NCBI RefSeq assembly: GCF_003148885.1 | Contig: NZ_QGHD01000020.1 | Location: forward strand, 1-45,640 | DNA from: Hallerella porci | GTDB taxonomy: Bacteria; Fibrobacterota; Fibrobacteria; Fibrobacterales; Fibrobacteraceae | Length of the DNA: 45,640 bases | Reading direction: 5' to 3' | Shown here: positions 14,850 to 23,714 of the stretch, in pieces | Layout: every line of letters begins with the position of its first letter | Position numbering within the stretch: position 1 is the stretch's first letter | Notes under the pieces: model-generated | Told to the model about the DNA's origin: nothing | The model's database searches: none | Seen by the model: only the letters and a program-made list of their open reading frames with translations | Made by a program: the position numbers and the translations under genes

Positions 14850-16985
14850 TTATTTGTAATAATATTGCATTCCATTCGGGAAAGTAATTGAATTCATTCC
14901 CGAAACATCGACGGTTGAAACCGATGCGACATCGCCGCCGTAAATAATCATGCTTCCAGAACCTTGCGGCTTAAACGCTGCATTTGCTGAACCATAATAA
15001 TTGGCGTTCGTGTAAGAAGTCGAAGAGCAACTCGGATAGCTTTCGGTTTGACTGCCGAAGCCGAGAAGAACACCGCCCGAAATCGTGAAGCCGTCATCGG
15101 TATCGATTAAACCACCCGATTGATTCGTAGAACAGCCGCTTCCGCCGCCCATGCCGCCGCCATTACTCGAAGGAATTTCGAGAATCAAAACGCCGCCGGT
15201 TTGCGTTGCAGTTCCGTTTGCATCCAAGACGTCGATGTCATTGCCCGATGCGCTCACATAATGATAGCCGCCGCGGATATAAGCGTAGCAGTGAGACGAA
15301 GATTGCGGGCCTCCGCCCATGCCGCCCCAGCCGCCCATGCTACCCGAAGATCCACTCGAGCCGACAGCAGTTCCGCCCGCAGCATTCCAACCGTCATCGG
15401 TTGCGTATGTCGAAGTAACGCCGCCGTCAAAATACATGAACCAAGCTTCCATGCCTTCTACCGCTTTCACAATGTTAATTGAACCGTCGTTGACATGTAA
15501 CGCAGAGTCTGCGTGAATGCCGTCATCGCCCGCGGTCACAGTCGTTTCGCCACCGTTAAAGAGAATGCTTCCGTTCGAATGAATGCCGTCATCGCCTGCG
15601 GTCACGGTAACTTTGCCCGCTAAAATATTCACGAGAGAATCCGAGACAATGCCTTTGCCCGCGTTAGCGGTAATCGTCATCGTCGGGCTGCTCACACTGT
15701 CCGCAATCACAATGAAATTGGACGCTTCAACGCCATCATCTTTCGCGGTAATCGAGAAAGTTCCGCCGGTAATCACAATGCGACCTTTTCCACTCGCCAA
15801 TTTTTCTGCGTCGTCTTCGTCGGATTTAATGCCATCGCCCAAAGTCGATGTTAACGTAATATTTCCGCCTTCAATTTCTACGGAACGTTTTCCTTTGAGC
15901 GCGTTTTTCTTTGCGGTGACAGAAAGCGTCGGCGCATCTTTGATTTTCAAATCTTTCGTCGTGTGAATGCCGTTTCCGCAAAGACTCGTATCGGCGCAAG
16001 AAACATTCACCGTTAACGAACCATTGCCTTTTAATGTCAAATCTTTTTTGGAATAGACAACTGCTCGCGTCGTATCATTTTTCGTTTCGCCTTCATCGAC
16101 GAAGCTCCAAACTTTATTGCGCGTTGCCGCGTCGCCGAGTTGATTCGTCGTGCCATCGACGGCGTAAAGGAAAACTTTGTTCGCGTTCTGCACGTAAATA
16201 GCAGCGTCATCGGGACTCGTTAACGATAATCCGTTCAAGTACAAATAAACTTTTGCGGTGGTATCGGCAGCGACTAAAATTTCATACGACGATGTACTGC
16301 CCGCTAAATAATAATTGCCGGCGCAGAGAATTTTCACCACCGTTCCTGCCGTATCCACGCATTGATTATTCTTTTCAATCGTGAGCGCAGATTCGTTAAA
16401 AGTTAAAATCGGATCATTTTCATTCGGGATAATCGCGACCGATGAAATGGGAATTATAAAATTACTCGACGAAGAAATTTCGGGAATCATGACGCTCGAC
16501 GACGATTCATTTCCCGACGGAATCGCTTCGGAACTTGACGAAACAATCGCAGACAAATACGTTTTTTCGCAAGATGCATTTGCCAAATCGTAATAATACG
16601 AGCCCGCAGCATCGCTATAAAAATACCGCGTTCCAATGATCGAAAGCGGCGCTGAAGTTTCATTGCAGATAAATGAAGCTGCCGAAGAGCTCGACAAAGT
16701 CGGGTCCACAATTTCTCCGTTTGCACTCGACGAAGACGCCAAAACCTCGGGATATAAAACCGTTCCGTCCGCCAAGACAGAATATTCAATTGCACCAGAA
16801 CTGTTCAAGCAATAAGTGTTGCCGAGTCCATCTTCGAATGCGGTAAATTCACCGCAAACCGAAGAAACCGGATTTACATCTGCACCGCTTTCTGTTCCGC
16901 TCGACGAATCGCTTCCGCAGCCAAAAAACGAAGCCGTACTCAAAAGCGAGAGTGCGAGAACGCTAACTTTCTCCAATTTTTTCAT
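14850..16985 (-). CDS. Carbohydrate-binding (Cthe_2159-type) lipoprotein, larger paralogue
   Basis: A 711-residue lipoprotein. The signal peptide ends LSTASFFGCGSDSSSGTESG, and several SSSS linkers separate short modules in the first 200 residues. The beta-helix core (about 210-480) repeats the pattern KVYLYLNGLSLTSPDDAAIY, GNGIHTTKDLKIKDAPTLSV, KNALKGKRSVEIEGGNI and two almost identical turns, TVTAGDDGIHSNGSILFNGG and TVTAGDDGIHADSALHVNDG. The C-terminal part is rich in Gly/Ser (SMGGWGGMGGG) with cysteines. It is probably surface-attached and binds plant cell-wall polysaccharide. ATG 16985 is preceded by AAGGAG at 6 bases; the frame is open further upstream but that part is not protein-like. 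Confidence 0.85.
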   Translation of the reverse strand: MKKLEKVSVLALSLLSTASFFGCGSDSSSGTESGADVNPVSSVCGEFTAFEDGLGNTYCLNSSGAIEYSVLADGTVLYPEVLASSSSANGEIVDPTLSSSSAASFICNETSAPLSIIGTRYFYSDAAGSYYYDLANASCEKTYLSAIVSSSSEAIPSGNESSSSVMIPEISSSSNFIIPISSVAIIPNENDPILTFNESALTIEKNNQCVDTAGTVVKILCAGNYYLAGSTSSYEILVAADTTAKVYLYLNGLSLTSPDDAAIYVQNANKVFLYAVDGTTNQLGDAATRNKVWSFVDEGETKNDTTRAVVYSKKDLTLKGNGSLTVNVSCADTSLCGNGIHTTKDLKIKDAPTLSVTAKKNALKGKRSVEIEGGNITLTSTLGDGIKSDEDDAEKLASGKGRIVITGGTFSITAKDDGVEASNFIVIADSVSSPTMTITANAGKGIVSDSLVNILAGKVTVTAGDDGIHSNGSILFNGGETTVTAGDDGIHADSALHVNDGSINIVKAVEGMEAWFMYFDGGVTSTYATDDGWNAAGGTAVGSSGSSGSMGGWGGMGGGPQSSSHCYAYIRGGYHYVSASGNDIDVLDANGTATQTGGVLILEIPSSNGGGMGGGSGCSTNQSGGLIDTDDGFTISGGVLLGFGSQTESYPSCSSTSYTNANYYGSANAAFKPQGSGSMIIYGGDVASVSTVDVSGMNSITFPNGMQYYYK

Positions 16986-17217
16986 ACCAAACTCCTTTGT
17001 TTCTTTCAAAATTAAACGCAGATTTATCTCTTTAGGCGTAAAATCGCATTTACAAACAAAACTTTTTGAAACCAAAAGTTTCACTTCAAATGGAATGGGA
17101 AAAATTTTCTCAAAAACCTTTCCCGAGTCATTTAATTTTCGTTCCTGCGCCCTAGAAGCCCTAAAAATTTCGCCTCGTTTTTTCGCATTTCGTTTTCCTA
17201 TTTTATTTTTGCTCTGT

Positions 17218-18357
17218 ATGATTTTCACCGTTCTCGAATACGCCTTTGTGGTGCTGCTCGTTTTCTCAGCGATTTTTTACGCTGTTTTTCAAACGCGGCT
17301 TTTTTGCGCACTCGGGAAAGTGCATTTGGGAAATTCGATTCGGACTCCGCTGCCATCGGTGAGCATTCTCGTTTCCGCAAGAAATGAAGAAGCGGGAATT
17401 TCGAAAACTCTCGATTCGTTGATGAAGCAACTTTATAAAGGACGCTGGGATATTTGGATTGCCGACGATCGTTCTACCGATAACACGCCAAAAATTCTCG
17501 CGGATTATGCGGCAAAATTTCCCGACCGCATTCATGTGCTAACGATTACCGAGCTCACTCCGGGCGAAAGCGCCAAGAAAAATGCCATCGCAAAACTCGT
17601 CCAAGCTTCTGCGGGCGAAATTCTGCTTTTAACCGACGCCGATTGCATTCTCCCGCCGACGTGGATTCGTGCGATGATCCGCGAATTTGAACCGGGCATC
17701 GATTTTGTCGCCGGGCATTCTGCCATTGAACTTCCGAAAGATCGCACCAACTGGTTACTCAATATGCAAGCGGTCGAAACGATGGCTTATCGCATCGCAG
17801 GCACGGGCGCCCTCGCCATGGGAACGCCCATCACGAGCACCGGAAATAATCTCGCCTACCGCCGTAAATTTTTCGAAGAAGTTCACGGATTCGAAGGCGT
17901 CTCAAAAATTCAAAGCGGCGATGATGATTTGCTTCTTCAAAAACTCGCCCGCGAAGCGCCGTGGAAAGCGCATTATTCCGTAGATCCCGAAGCGTTCGTC
18001 ATCACGCAAGGCAAAGAAACTTTCCCCGAACTTTGGGAACAGCGCAAACGTTGGGCGTCGAAAACGACTTATTATGCGCCGAAAGTCGTCGTCATTCTTT
18101 CTCTCGTTTTCCTCTTTTTTACGCTGATTTCTCTCGGTTACATTTTATCCTTTTTCAGTCTCCCGATTTTCTTTGCAACCGTCTTCGGCGTTTTAGTCAA
18201 ACTCGTCGGCGACACTTGTGTTGAACTTCGCGGACTCCGCATCTTTCATCAACAAGAACTTTTCAAATGGTTTCTCCCCGTAGAAATCGTTCACGCTCCT
18301 TTTACCGTCTTTGCCGTGCTCTTCGGAATCGCCGGTCATTTTAAATGGAAAGGTTAA
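17218..18357 (+). CDS. Family 2 glycosyltransferase, membrane-bound
   Basis: About 379 residues. An N-terminal membrane helix (VLEYAFVVLLVFSAIFYAVF) precedes a GT2 domain: VSILVSARNEEAGISKTLDS, WIADDRSTDNTPKIL, the DxD-type LLTDADCILPP, the acceptor-site GDDDLLLQKLARE and the QxxRW-type EQRKRWASK. Three further hydrophobic segments close the protein. Such enzymes move sugars from nucleotide donors onto lipid or polysaccharide at the inner membrane. ATG 17218 starts where family similarity starts, though its ribosome binding site is weak. topB follows after 5 bases. Confidence 0.85.
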   Translation: MIFTVLEYAFVVLLVFSAIFYAVFQTRLFCALGKVHLGNSIRTPLPSVSILVSARNEEAGISKTLDSLMKQLYKGRWDIWIADDRSTDNTPKILADYAAKFPDRIHVLTITELTPGESAKKNAIAKLVQASAGEILLLTDADCILPPTWIRAMIREFEPGIDFVAGHSAIELPKDRTNWLLNMQAVETMAYRIAGTGALAMGTPITSTGNNLAYRRKFFEEVHGFEGVSKIQSGDDDLLLQKLAREAPWKAHYSVDPEAFVITQGKETFPELWEQRKRWASKTTYYAPKVVVILSLVFLFFTLISLGYILSFFSLPIFFATVFGVLVKLVGDTCVELRGLRIFHQQELFKWFLPVEIVHAPFTVFAVLFGIAGHFKWKG

Positions 18358-18362
18358 TTTCA

Positions 18363-20828
18363 ATGGTTAAAAAATCTGATGTCGTCAATTCATTAACTCT
18401 TGTCATCGCCGAAAAGCCAAGCGTCGCAGCAGATCTTGCCCGCGCCATTACCGTCGGCGGAAAATTCAAAAAAGAAAAAACGCATTTTGAAAACGACGCT
18501 TATATTATTTCGTGGGCGCTCGGCCATTTAGTCACCCTTTGCGATCCCAAAGAAATCAGCGATGTTTATAAAAGTTGGAAGATGGCAACTCTTCCGATTA
18601 TTCCCGATACATTTCCGTTAAAAGCCATTCCCGAATCCCGCGCCCAACTTACCGCACTCGGAAAACTCATCCGCAGGAAAGATGTTTCGACAATCATTAA
18701 CGCATGCGATGCGGGCCGAGAAGGCGAACTCATTTTCCATTACATTTTGGATTTTGAAAAAGGAAAAACCGGACTCAAAGGCAAAACGATTCAACGCCTT
18801 TGGATGCAAAGTATGACGCAAGCTTCTATCCGCGAAGCATTTGCCCATTTGCGTTCTCACGATGAAATGCAAAATTTACTCGACGCAGCCATTTCGCGTT
18901 CCGAAGCCGATTGGCTCGTAGGCATTAACGGTTCCCGCGGACTCACCGCTTACAATAGCAGCGCAGGCGGTTTTAACATTACCCCTTGCGGACGCGTGCA
19001 AACGCCGACTCTCGCGATGATTGTCAACCGCGAAGAAGAACGCAACAATTTTATTTCCAAACCGTATTGGACAATCCAAGGCAATTTCCTTTCGGGAAAA
19101 TCCGAATATAGCGGCAAATGGATTAACCCGCAAGCAAAAGCGGAAAAAGATCACATTTGGGAAGACGGCAAAGCCGAAGAAATCGTCAAGAAATGTCTCG
19201 GAAAAACGGGAACTGTTTCCGAAACGACAAAGCCGAGTTTTCAAAAATGCGGACCGCTTTACGATTTGACAACTCTCCAACGCGAAGCGAATAACCGTTT
19301 TGGTTTCAGCGCAAAAACGACTCTTTCCATTGCGCAAGCGCTTTACGAACGGCACAAACTCACATCGTATCCGCGTACCGATAGCCGCGCTCTTCCCGAA
19401 GATTATGTGGGAACCGTAAAAAAGACTCTCGCCACGATGGAAGGAAATCTCGCCCAATTTGCAAACAAAGCGTTGGACAATAATTGGGTCAAAAAAGATC
19501 CGCGGATTTTTAATAACGCAAAAATTTCGGATCACTTTGCCATCATCCCGACGGGCAATAAAATGCAATCGCTTTCCGAAGCCGAGATGAAAGTTTACAC
19601 GATGATTTGCCAGCGTTTCATCGCCGTCTTTTATCCGCCCGCAGAATATTTAAACACCACCCGCATTACCGAAATCGAAGGCGAAACATTTTTAACGGAA
19701 GGAAAAATTTTAAAAGTTCCCGGCTTCAAAGAAGTCTACGGAAAAACTTCGGAAGATGAAGCGAACGTCGCCCCACTCGACGGCAGCGGAAAAGCGACTG
19801 CGAAAGAATTCAACATTTCTGCAGAACACACCAATCCGCCTCCGCGCTACACCGAAAGTACTCTTCTTTCGATGATGGAAAACGCCGGAAAATTGGTAAA
19901 AGACGACGATCTAGCCGACGCGATGAAAGACCGCGGCATGGGAACTCCCGCCACCCGAGCAGCCATTATCGAAAAATTGATTTCGGATAAATATATGGTC
20001 CGCGATGGCAAAGAACTTGTGCCCACTTCCAAAGCATTCGGGCTCATTCAAACCGCCCGCGCGATGAAAATCGAAAACTTGACAAGCCCCGAACTCACCG
20101 GCGAATGGGAATATCAACTTTCGCAAATTGAAAAAGGCAAAGAAACCCGCGAAACTTTCATGAAAGGCATCGAAGATTTAACGCGGACGATGATTCAAAA
20201 CATCAAAAATTTTGATGAAGAATCGACGAAAACCGAAGCCTCTTTCAGCCCTGTCAACGGAAAAAAAGTTTACGAAACCGTTTCGCATTTCGAAACCGAA
20301 GACGGCATCCGCATTCGCAAAATTATCAGCAGCCGTCAAATGAGCGAAGAAGAAATCGTAACCTTACTTTCGCAAGGTCACGTCGGTCCCTTGAGCGGTT
20401 TCCGTTCCAAACGCGGCGCAGAATTTACCGCAGTTCTCGAAATCAAAGATGGCAAAGTTTCTTTCCTCTTTGACGCTGCCGAAGATAGCATTGAACTCGG
20501 CGAAGAACTCGGCATTTCTCCGATCGATGGCAGCCCGATTTACGATACGCTCACCACCTACGTTTCGCAAAGTTACATCGACAAAAAAGAAACCGGATTC
20601 CATTTGAACAAAGTTCTTTTGGGCAAAGAAATCTCGGTAGAAAATTTGAAGAAAATGCTCGCCGGCGAAAAGACCGATTTAATCCAAGGCTTCCGCTCAG
20701 CAAAAACGCATCGCCTTTTCGACGCTTACTTAAAGCTTGAACCGAAAACCGGAAAATTGCAATTTGAATTTCCGCCTCGCGATCCGAGCAAAAGCCGAAA
20801 ATTCTTCAGGCGAAAAACCGCCAAATAA
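18363..20828 (+). CDS. topB: DNA topoisomerase III-like type IA topoisomerase
   Basis: About 821 residues. The N-terminal Toprim domain begins LVIAEKPSVAADLARAI and holds the metal site NACDAGREGELIF. The catalytic tyrosine lies in SYPRTDSRALPED, around residue 335. GMGTPATRAAIIEKL is the conserved decatenation-region helix. Past about residue 610 there are repeated modules with QGHVGPLSGFRSKRGAEFTA and IQGFRSAKTHRLFDAYLKLE, resembling the Toprim-associated C-terminal repeat (Toprim_Crpt), and no zinc fingers. ATG 18363 has GGAAAGG 9 bases upstream; an in-frame ATG at 18345 overlaps the previous gene. It relaxes and decatenates DNA. Confidence 0.93.
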   Translation: MVKKSDVVNSLTLVIAEKPSVAADLARAITVGGKFKKEKTHFENDAYIISWALGHLVTLCDPKEISDVYKSWKMATLPIIPDTFPLKAIPESRAQLTALGKLIRRKDVSTIINACDAGREGELIFHYILDFEKGKTGLKGKTIQRLWMQSMTQASIREAFAHLRSHDEMQNLLDAAISRSEADWLVGINGSRGLTAYNSSAGGFNITPCGRVQTPTLAMIVNREEERNNFISKPYWTIQGNFLSGKSEYSGKWINPQAKAEKDHIWEDGKAEEIVKKCLGKTGTVSETTKPSFQKCGPLYDLTTLQREANNRFGFSAKTTLSIAQALYERHKLTSYPRTDSRALPEDYVGTVKKTLATMEGNLAQFANKALDNNWVKKDPRIFNNAKISDHFAIIPTGNKMQSLSEAEMKVYTMICQRFIAVFYPPAEYLNTTRITEIEGETFLTEGKILKVPGFKEVYGKTSEDEANVAPLDGSGKATAKEFNISAEHTNPPPRYTESTLLSMMENAGKLVKDDDLADAMKDRGMGTPATRAAIIEKLISDKYMVRDGKELVPTSKAFGLIQTARAMKIENLTSPELTGEWEYQLSQIEKGKETRETFMKGIEDLTRTMIQNIKNFDEESTKTEASFSPVNGKKVYETVSHFETEDGIRIRKIISSRQMSEEEIVTLLSQGHVGPLSGFRSKRGAEFTAVLEIKDGKVSFLFDAAEDSIELGEELGISPIDGSPIYDTLTTYVSQSYIDKKETGFHLNKVLLGKEISVENLKKMLAGEKTDLIQGFRSAKTHRLFDAYLKLEPKTGKLQFEFPPRDPSKSRKFFRRKTAK

Positions 20829-20833
20829 AAAAG

Positions 20834-20857
20834 CACGCCTCGGGCGTGTTTTTTTGT
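20834..20857. terminator. Bidirectional terminator between topB and the exonuclease
   Basis: CACGCC (20834-20839) and GGCGTG (20843-20848) enclose TCG, with A-run before and seven T after. It serves topB on the plus strand and the convergent exonuclease gene on the minus strand. Confidence 0.85.
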
Positions 20858-21952
20858 TTAAAGAAATTGAATTTTAACACCGTTCTTTTGCATCGCACTG
20901 CGGATCATGGGAACGAGATTTTCGGCGGGCGCAAACGGAATTAAACGCTCTAAAATTTCGTGCAAACTGTAACCATTTTCTTCTTGGATAAATGTGTAAC
21001 CTTGCACTTTTCCTTTTAACACGATGACAATTCCGCGGTCGCCTAAAAATCTTCCCGATAGAAATAAAGCCATATCGGGCAGAGGCGCTCCAATATCGGG
21101 CTTCTTCACCGCCTTTGAATTATACAGAAACGCTTTTTGCGCCAGTTCCGATTCCAAACAAAGCTTCGCCAAAATTTCGGAACCGAGTTCTTTCACTTGA
21201 ATATCGACGAGATGAGATGCTAGCCCTTTCAGCACGCCGCGTTTCGTATTCGCCAAAAGTTCGAGAACGCGACTGCGCATATTCCGCGCCGCCGTCGCAT
21301 ACAAAACGCCATTTTTCCCGAGCAAATAAATGATTCCCGGATTCCGCGAAAGCTTTAAAATTTTTGCATCATCCCAACCTTGGGGATAAAAAAGCGGACG
21401 CTTTCCGCCGCGCAATAATTCTTCGATTTGCGGAAGTCCGCCGCGTTCTTTTGCCAAAATCAAAATTTGCGCTGCTGCAATCGCATCGTTTAACGCATGA
21501 TGTTGTTCAAAATCCGGAAGATTCAACGAAGCGGTGAGTTCGTGCAAATTGTATTTGCGGAGTCCCGGGAAGACGCGCCGCGAAAGTTTTACCGTGCACA
21601 ATTTCTCGGGCGAAAAATCAAAGCCCGCGCGTTTTAATTCTGCGCCTACCGCTGCATAATCCGAAGCGACATTATGCGCCACAAAAATTCGACCGTCTAA
21701 AAGCGCATCTACTTTTGCCGCAATTTCTTCGAACGCGGGAGCGTTTTCCAATTTTTTCGGCGTGATTCCCGTGAGATTTTGAATGAACGGAGAAAGTTCC
21801 CGATCCGTGTGCACGAGCGACGAAAATTTCTGCGTAATTTTCCAATCGTCAATTAAAGCGATTCCAATTTCTATCACGCGAGAATCGGCGGGCTTTCCTC
21901 CGGTGGTTTCTACATCGACGACCGCAAAACGATAATTTGAAAAATCCGCCAT
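20858..21952 (-). CDS. DnaQ-like 3'-5' exonuclease fused to a degenerate GIY-YIG domain
   Basis: A 364-residue protein. The first 165 residues form a DEDDh exonuclease: VVDVETTGGKPADSRVIEIG, VAHNVASDYAAV, LCTVKLSRR and HHALNDAIAAAQIL. From about residue 205 PGIIYLLGKNGVLYATAARN and MRSRVLELLAN follow the UvrC-type GIY-YIG pattern (normally P-G-V-Y...YVGKAKNLRKRV), but the Gly and Lys of the second half are replaced. Exonuclease/GIY-YIG fusions are known in Bacteroidota and relatives and are thought to be repair nucleases; here the second nuclease is probably inactive. ATG 21952 overlaps the upstream gene as TAATG. Confidence 0.82.
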   Translation of the reverse strand: MADFSNYRFAVVDVETTGGKPADSRVIEIGIALIDDWKITQKFSSLVHTDRELSPFIQNLTGITPKKLENAPAFEEIAAKVDALLDGRIFVAHNVASDYAAVGAELKRAGFDFSPEKLCTVKLSRRVFPGLRKYNLHELTASLNLPDFEQHHALNDAIAAAQILILAKERGGLPQIEELLRGGKRPLFYPQGWDDAKILKLSRNPGIIYLLGKNGVLYATAARNMRSRVLELLANTKRGVLKGLASHLVDIQVKELGSEILAKLCLESELAQKAFLYNSKAVKKPDIGAPLPDMALFLSGRFLGDRGIVIVLKGKVQGYTFIQEENGYSLHEILERLIPFAPAENLVPMIRSAMQKNGVKIQFL

Positions 21953-22503
21953 TACCGCACATCAAAATCGATAGAACTGAAACCGTTTGCAATGCGCGCT
22001 TTAATCGCTTTTCCATCCACTTTCATCTGCAGCGGAACAGAATGCAAATAAGTCACGTCAGCCGTTTCCGAAGGCACCGCTTCCGATTCCGAAACGGGCG
22101 CTTGATAAATTTGTTTTTTCCCGACCCAAATGGTATAAGTAAATGTCCGCGGATTTCCGCGATGCACTTGATTTTCGGCGACGCAAAAATGCACAATGCC
22201 GCCCGCGGGAAGAGTCCGCAGACTGTCTTTAATTTTTTCTTCGGGCTCGTCGTTTGCTTCCATTCGCATCCGCATATCTTTTTTGAGTTTATCCGCCGAT
22301 TCATATTCAATCGAAACGTTCGTCTTCACATCTTCGGGAATTGCCGATTCGCGAATATCGCGCACGCGAGAATTATTTTGGTAATATTCCCAGCGTCCAT
22401 TTTCGTGTAAAATAACCACAGACCCATTAGAAGTTGTCGCAGTCATATCGCCTGCAAATGCAGCCGCCCAAGCCAAAAAACAAAAAGCAAAAATTTTCTT
22501 CAT
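21952..22503 (-). CDS. Exported protein of unknown function
   Basis: A 183-residue protein with a clear signal peptide (MKKIFAFCFLAWAAAFAG). The mature start, TATTSNGSVVILHENGRWEY, resembles the short beta motif (nG-x-vvL-x-dGxWey) of several periplasmic proteins. A basic/acidic helix follows (about 70-95), then a beta-rich C-terminal half ending SSIDFDVR. No family is recognised with confidence. It is coupled to the exonuclease gene by TAATG and divergent from gluQ, with only 40 bases between. Confidence 0.75.
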   Translation of the reverse strand: MKKIFAFCFLAWAAAFAGDMTATTSNGSVVILHENGRWEYYQNNSRVRDIRESAIPEDVKTNVSIEYESADKLKKDMRMRMEANDEPEEKIKDSLRTLPAGGIVHFCVAENQVHRGNPRTFTYTIWVGKKQIYQAPVSESEAVPSETADVTYLHSVPLQMKVDGKAIKARIANGFSSIDFDVR

Positions 22504-22543
22504 AGCGTAAATTTAGCTTTATTCTAATTTCTAATTTTTTTTT

Positions 22544-23404
22544 GTGTTTACTCGATTCGCTCCTAGCCCCACAGGATTTTTACATCGCGGGCATGTTCTC
22601 TCCGCCCTTTATGTCACGGCAATCGCCCAAAAATTCGGCGCAAAAATTCGTTTGCGCATCGAAGATCACGACCAAAGTCGCGCGCGCCCCGCTTACATTG
22701 ACGGCATCCGCGAAGATTTAGAATGGCTCGGATTTTCTTGGGATGCAGAATCCATTCAAAGCGAAAATCAAGAACGCTACATTCATTTTTTAAAACTTTT
22801 ACAAGAAAAAAATTTGGTTTACGCCTGCGATTGTTCCCGCAAATTTACCTTCGAAACCAATCCGCAAAACGCCGACGGAGAAATTATTTATCAAGGTCAT
22901 TGCCGCAACCGAAAACTTCCTTTTTCCAAAGAAAATTCTGTGCGTTTCAAAACTCCCGACGAAATAATCAAATGGGATGATTTACGCCTCGGGCATTTTT
23001 TAGAAAATCCCAAGCAGCAATGCGGTGATTTTGCCCTCAAAGATAGACTCGGACAATGGACTTATCAATTCGCAGTCGTCGCTGATGATTTTGAAGAAGA
23101 CATCGATCTCGTCGTCCGCGGCGAAGATTTACGCGTTTCCACCGCCCGCCAAATCGCCCTTTCCCAAGCGCTCGGCCGAAAAACTCCCCCTTTATTTTTT
23201 CATCATCCGCTCATTTCCGACCCAACCGGAAAAAAACTTTCCAAGCGCGACCACGTAGCAAGCATACGCGGCGAACGCGACGCCGGCATTTCCCCCGAAA
23301 CCATCCTCGGCGAAATCTGCACCGCCGCTGACATTCTTCCCCAATTTCAACCGCTTTCGTTCGAAGAAGCCGCAAAGAAATTAGGAATCGTTTTAAATGA
23401 GTAA
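22544..23404 (+). CDS. gluQ: Glutamyl-Q tRNA(Asp) synthetase
   Basis: A 286-residue truncated glutamyl-tRNA synthetase homologue. FTRFAPSPTGFLHRGHVLSA carries the HIGH-type HRGH, and SDPTGKKLSKRDH the KMSKS-type loop. The zinc site CDC...YQGHC (Cys-x-Cys and Tyr-x3-Cys) is the hallmark of GluQRS, and there is no anticodon-binding domain. It attaches glutamate to the queuosine of tRNA(Asp). The start is GTG 22544, where family similarity begins, with no clear Shine-Dalgarno sequence. Confidence 0.93.
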   Translation: MFTRFAPSPTGFLHRGHVLSALYVTAIAQKFGAKIRLRIEDHDQSRARPAYIDGIREDLEWLGFSWDAESIQSENQERYIHFLKLLQEKNLVYACDCSRKFTFETNPQNADGEIIYQGHCRNRKLPFSKENSVRFKTPDEIIKWDDLRLGHFLENPKQQCGDFALKDRLGQWTYQFAVVADDFEEDIDLVVRGEDLRVSTARQIALSQALGRKTPPLFFHHPLISDPTGKKLSKRDHVASIRGERDAGISPETILGEICTAADILPQFQPLSFEEAAKKLGIVLNE

Positions 23405-23714
23405 TTAGGAGTGAGGAGTGAAAAATTTGATCTTAGAAATTCTAAGCTCTAAAATCTAAGTTCTCATTTTCTCTCATGCAACGCTGCGGCAAGGCTTTTT
23501 AAATGAAAAATGAGATGATGGTGCGCCGGGGTTTTGAGAACTTAGAGCTGAGAACTTTGAACTTAGAAATTCTAAGATCTAAACTCTAAGCTCTAAGATC
23601 TTGCATTACCGCGCGGAGCACCTAAATTTTGAATTGTTAATTATGCATTGAATTGAATCCAAGCGAGTTTCTAAGCTTCCTTTTTTCGCGAATTTAACAT
23701 ATATTCCATACTAT
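23405..23714. repeat. Intergenic spacer with two copies of a CTTAGAAATTCTAAG-type repeat
   Basis: No gene is present. 23432-23464 is a short copy and 23528-23610 a long copy of an element built from variants of CTTAGA/TCTAAG, with the palindrome CTTAGAAATTCTAAG at its centre. The 49 bases 23528-23576 recur without a mismatch at 44561-44609, and the similarity continues into ATCTTGCATT and an AT-rich tail ending near TTGAATCCA. The element is too short to encode a protein and may be a MITE or an intergenic structural repeat. Confidence 0.85.

Noticed and set aside
16816-17217. N-terminal extension of the glycosyltransferase
   Set aside because: The open frame runs back through the divergent promoter region and into the lipoprotein gene; family similarity begins only at ATG 17218.
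18876-19568. A 230-codon minus-strand frame opposite topB
   Set aside because: It is a shadow of topB codons; the Phe/Arg/Cys-rich translation shows no family resemblance.
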